This document shows positions 32,112 through 32,619 of a stretch of 32,619 nt of DNA, in pieces. The DNA comes from Anaerolineae bacterium. Its GTDB lineage: Bacteria; Chloroflexota; Anaerolineae; Aggregatilineales; J027. The notes beneath the pieces were generated by a model. That model did not search any database, was not told the origin of the DNA, and saw nothing but the letters and a program-made list of their open reading frames with translations. The first letter of the stretch is position 1. Each line of letters opens with the position of its first letter. The stretch covers positions 1-32,619 of the forward strand of contig JAJTXY010000041.1 in assembly GCA_021463865.1 (NCBI GenBank). The letters are read 5' to 3'. A program made the position numbers and the translations under genes.

Positions 32112-32619
32112 AGGGTAACATCCGTGCTACGAGCCGCCACTTTTTTAAAGAAATTTAAAGAATCATCCGTCGCGGTGGTATTGCTGGGCTTTAGGCCGGA
32201 ACTGTCAAAGGGATGCGTTGGGCCATATCCAGCTCAAAGAGGCCATAGGGATTGATATGGCGGAAGAATAAGGGAGTCAAGCCACGCCAATCTTCAAGGG
32301 TCATACGCGCATACCATTGGGGCTGAGTCAAGAGCTGTTGGAGCATCAAGGTGTTGATGAAAACCAAGCTGGATTGAAGCAGATGCAGGGCCAACATAGC
32401 GGTTTCTTGTTCCTCAAAGCGATTGGTCGAAATCTCGCCGGTTTTACCATAGAAAATGAAGTGATTGACGCTGTTCCAGTTCTCAATCACGTTCAAACCC
32501 TCGTGAATTTCGCGCCGCAAGGTCTCATACCAAATTCGGGTAAATAGTAGGTGTTTAAGCATAGGCGGGCCACCAATGAAAACAGGTCGCAGAACGAACG
32601 AGTTCAGGATGGTCTTGGA
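32112..32619 (-). mobile_element. second Tn3-family element, partial (runs off window)
   Basis: The end of another Tn3-like transposon lies in the opposite orientation. The probable inverted repeat starts near 32112 (GGGTAACATCC), and its inner end CTTTTTTAAAG matches the same feature of the first transposon (CTTTTTAAAG), while the rest differs. It interrupts the IS630 transposase gene. The exact edge is uncertain by a few bases. Confidence 0.7.
32191..32619 (-). CDS. tnpA: Tn3-family transposase TnpA, C-terminal part
   Basis: About 140 C-terminal residues of a TnpA, continuing past the right edge of the window. The catalytic Glu region [20 protein letters not shown] and the terminal [21 protein letters not shown] align with the complete transposase at 26566 but with many substitutions, so this is a different lineage, not a recent duplicate. 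The stop codon lies about 80 bases inside the element end. The frame remains open to the last base, but the most upstream 20 residues do not align clearly with the other TnpA. Confidence 0.82.
   Translation of the reverse strand, partial: SKTILNSFVLRPVFIGGPPMLKHLLFTRIWYETLRREIHEGLNVIENWNSVNHFIFYGKTGEISTNRFEEQETAMLALHLLQSSLVFINTLMLQQLLTQPQWYARMTLEDWRGLTPLFFRHINPYGLFELDMAQRIPLTVPA

Overview
The window is about 32.6 kb of bacterial accessory DNA, most likely from a Chloroflexota (Anaerolineae-like) heterotroph. That assignment is an inference from the style of the sugar-use genes (CUT1-type ABC transporter, LacI regulator, GH4 and GH31 enzymes, an RRXRR/IsrB protein); there is no rRNA or marker gene to confirm it. 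No tRNA, rRNA or CRISPR array was seen.

Layout. (1) 1-449 is noncoding and carries one copy of a direct repeat that returns at 26.1 kb. (2) 450-6176 is a tight four-gene minus-strand operon: DHDPS-family aldolase, flavin oxidoreductase (OYE family), PmoA/DUF6807 protein and GH31 glycosidase. It is divergent from an MDR-family dehydrogenase (6291-7250). (3) 7281-13216, minus strand, is a sugar ABC importer (binding protein and two permeases) preceded by a TIM-barrel isomerase/epimerase. Between the binding protein and the first permease sits a compact IS200/IS605-type unit made of an HNH-less IscB relative (IsrB) and its probable omega RNA. (4) 13360-15557 holds a LacI regulator divergent from a Gfo/Idh dehydrogenase. 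A near-identical 14-base operator (TGTAATCGTTTACA type) lies at 6238, 13253 and 14414, joining blocks 2 to 4 into one probable LacI regulon. (5) 15554-22674, minus strand, is a second catabolic operon: FucI/AraI-fold isomerase, short transaldolase, GH4 glycosidase, a large unrecognised 890-residue protein and an alpha/beta esterase, with a TauE/SafE transporter just upstream. The isomerase, transaldolase and TauE trio resembles the sulfo-transaldolase route for sulfoquinovose, a hypothesis discussed with its counter-evidence.

(6) 23540-26166 holds a replication-type PrimPol gene. Upstream of it are an inverted-repeat operator, a sigma70-like promoter and a candidate structured small RNA ending in a strong terminator; a decayed copy of this control region lies at 265-376, so the whole sugar block is bracketed by direct repeats. 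(7) 26407-30189 is a complete Tn3-family transposon with perfect 37-bp inverted repeats, tnpA, a res-like site and a serine resolvase. It has no target duplication and its two flanks are 5'-truncated remnants of different genes. (8) 30190-32619 holds a truncated gene, a SUMF1-domain protein, an IS630-family transposase with a canonical -1 frameshift motif, and the end of a second, divergent Tn3-family element that cuts the IS630.

Working model: secreted or imported glycosides are captured by the ABC importer, cleaved by the GH31, GH4 and perhaps the 890-residue enzyme, de-esterified, isomerised and split by the aldolases, with several dehydrogenases handling redox steps, all under LacI-type control. 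The right third is a mobile-element junction zone. The most distinctive items are the IsrB/omega RNA unit inside the transporter operon and the candidate small RNA upstream of the PrimPol gene.
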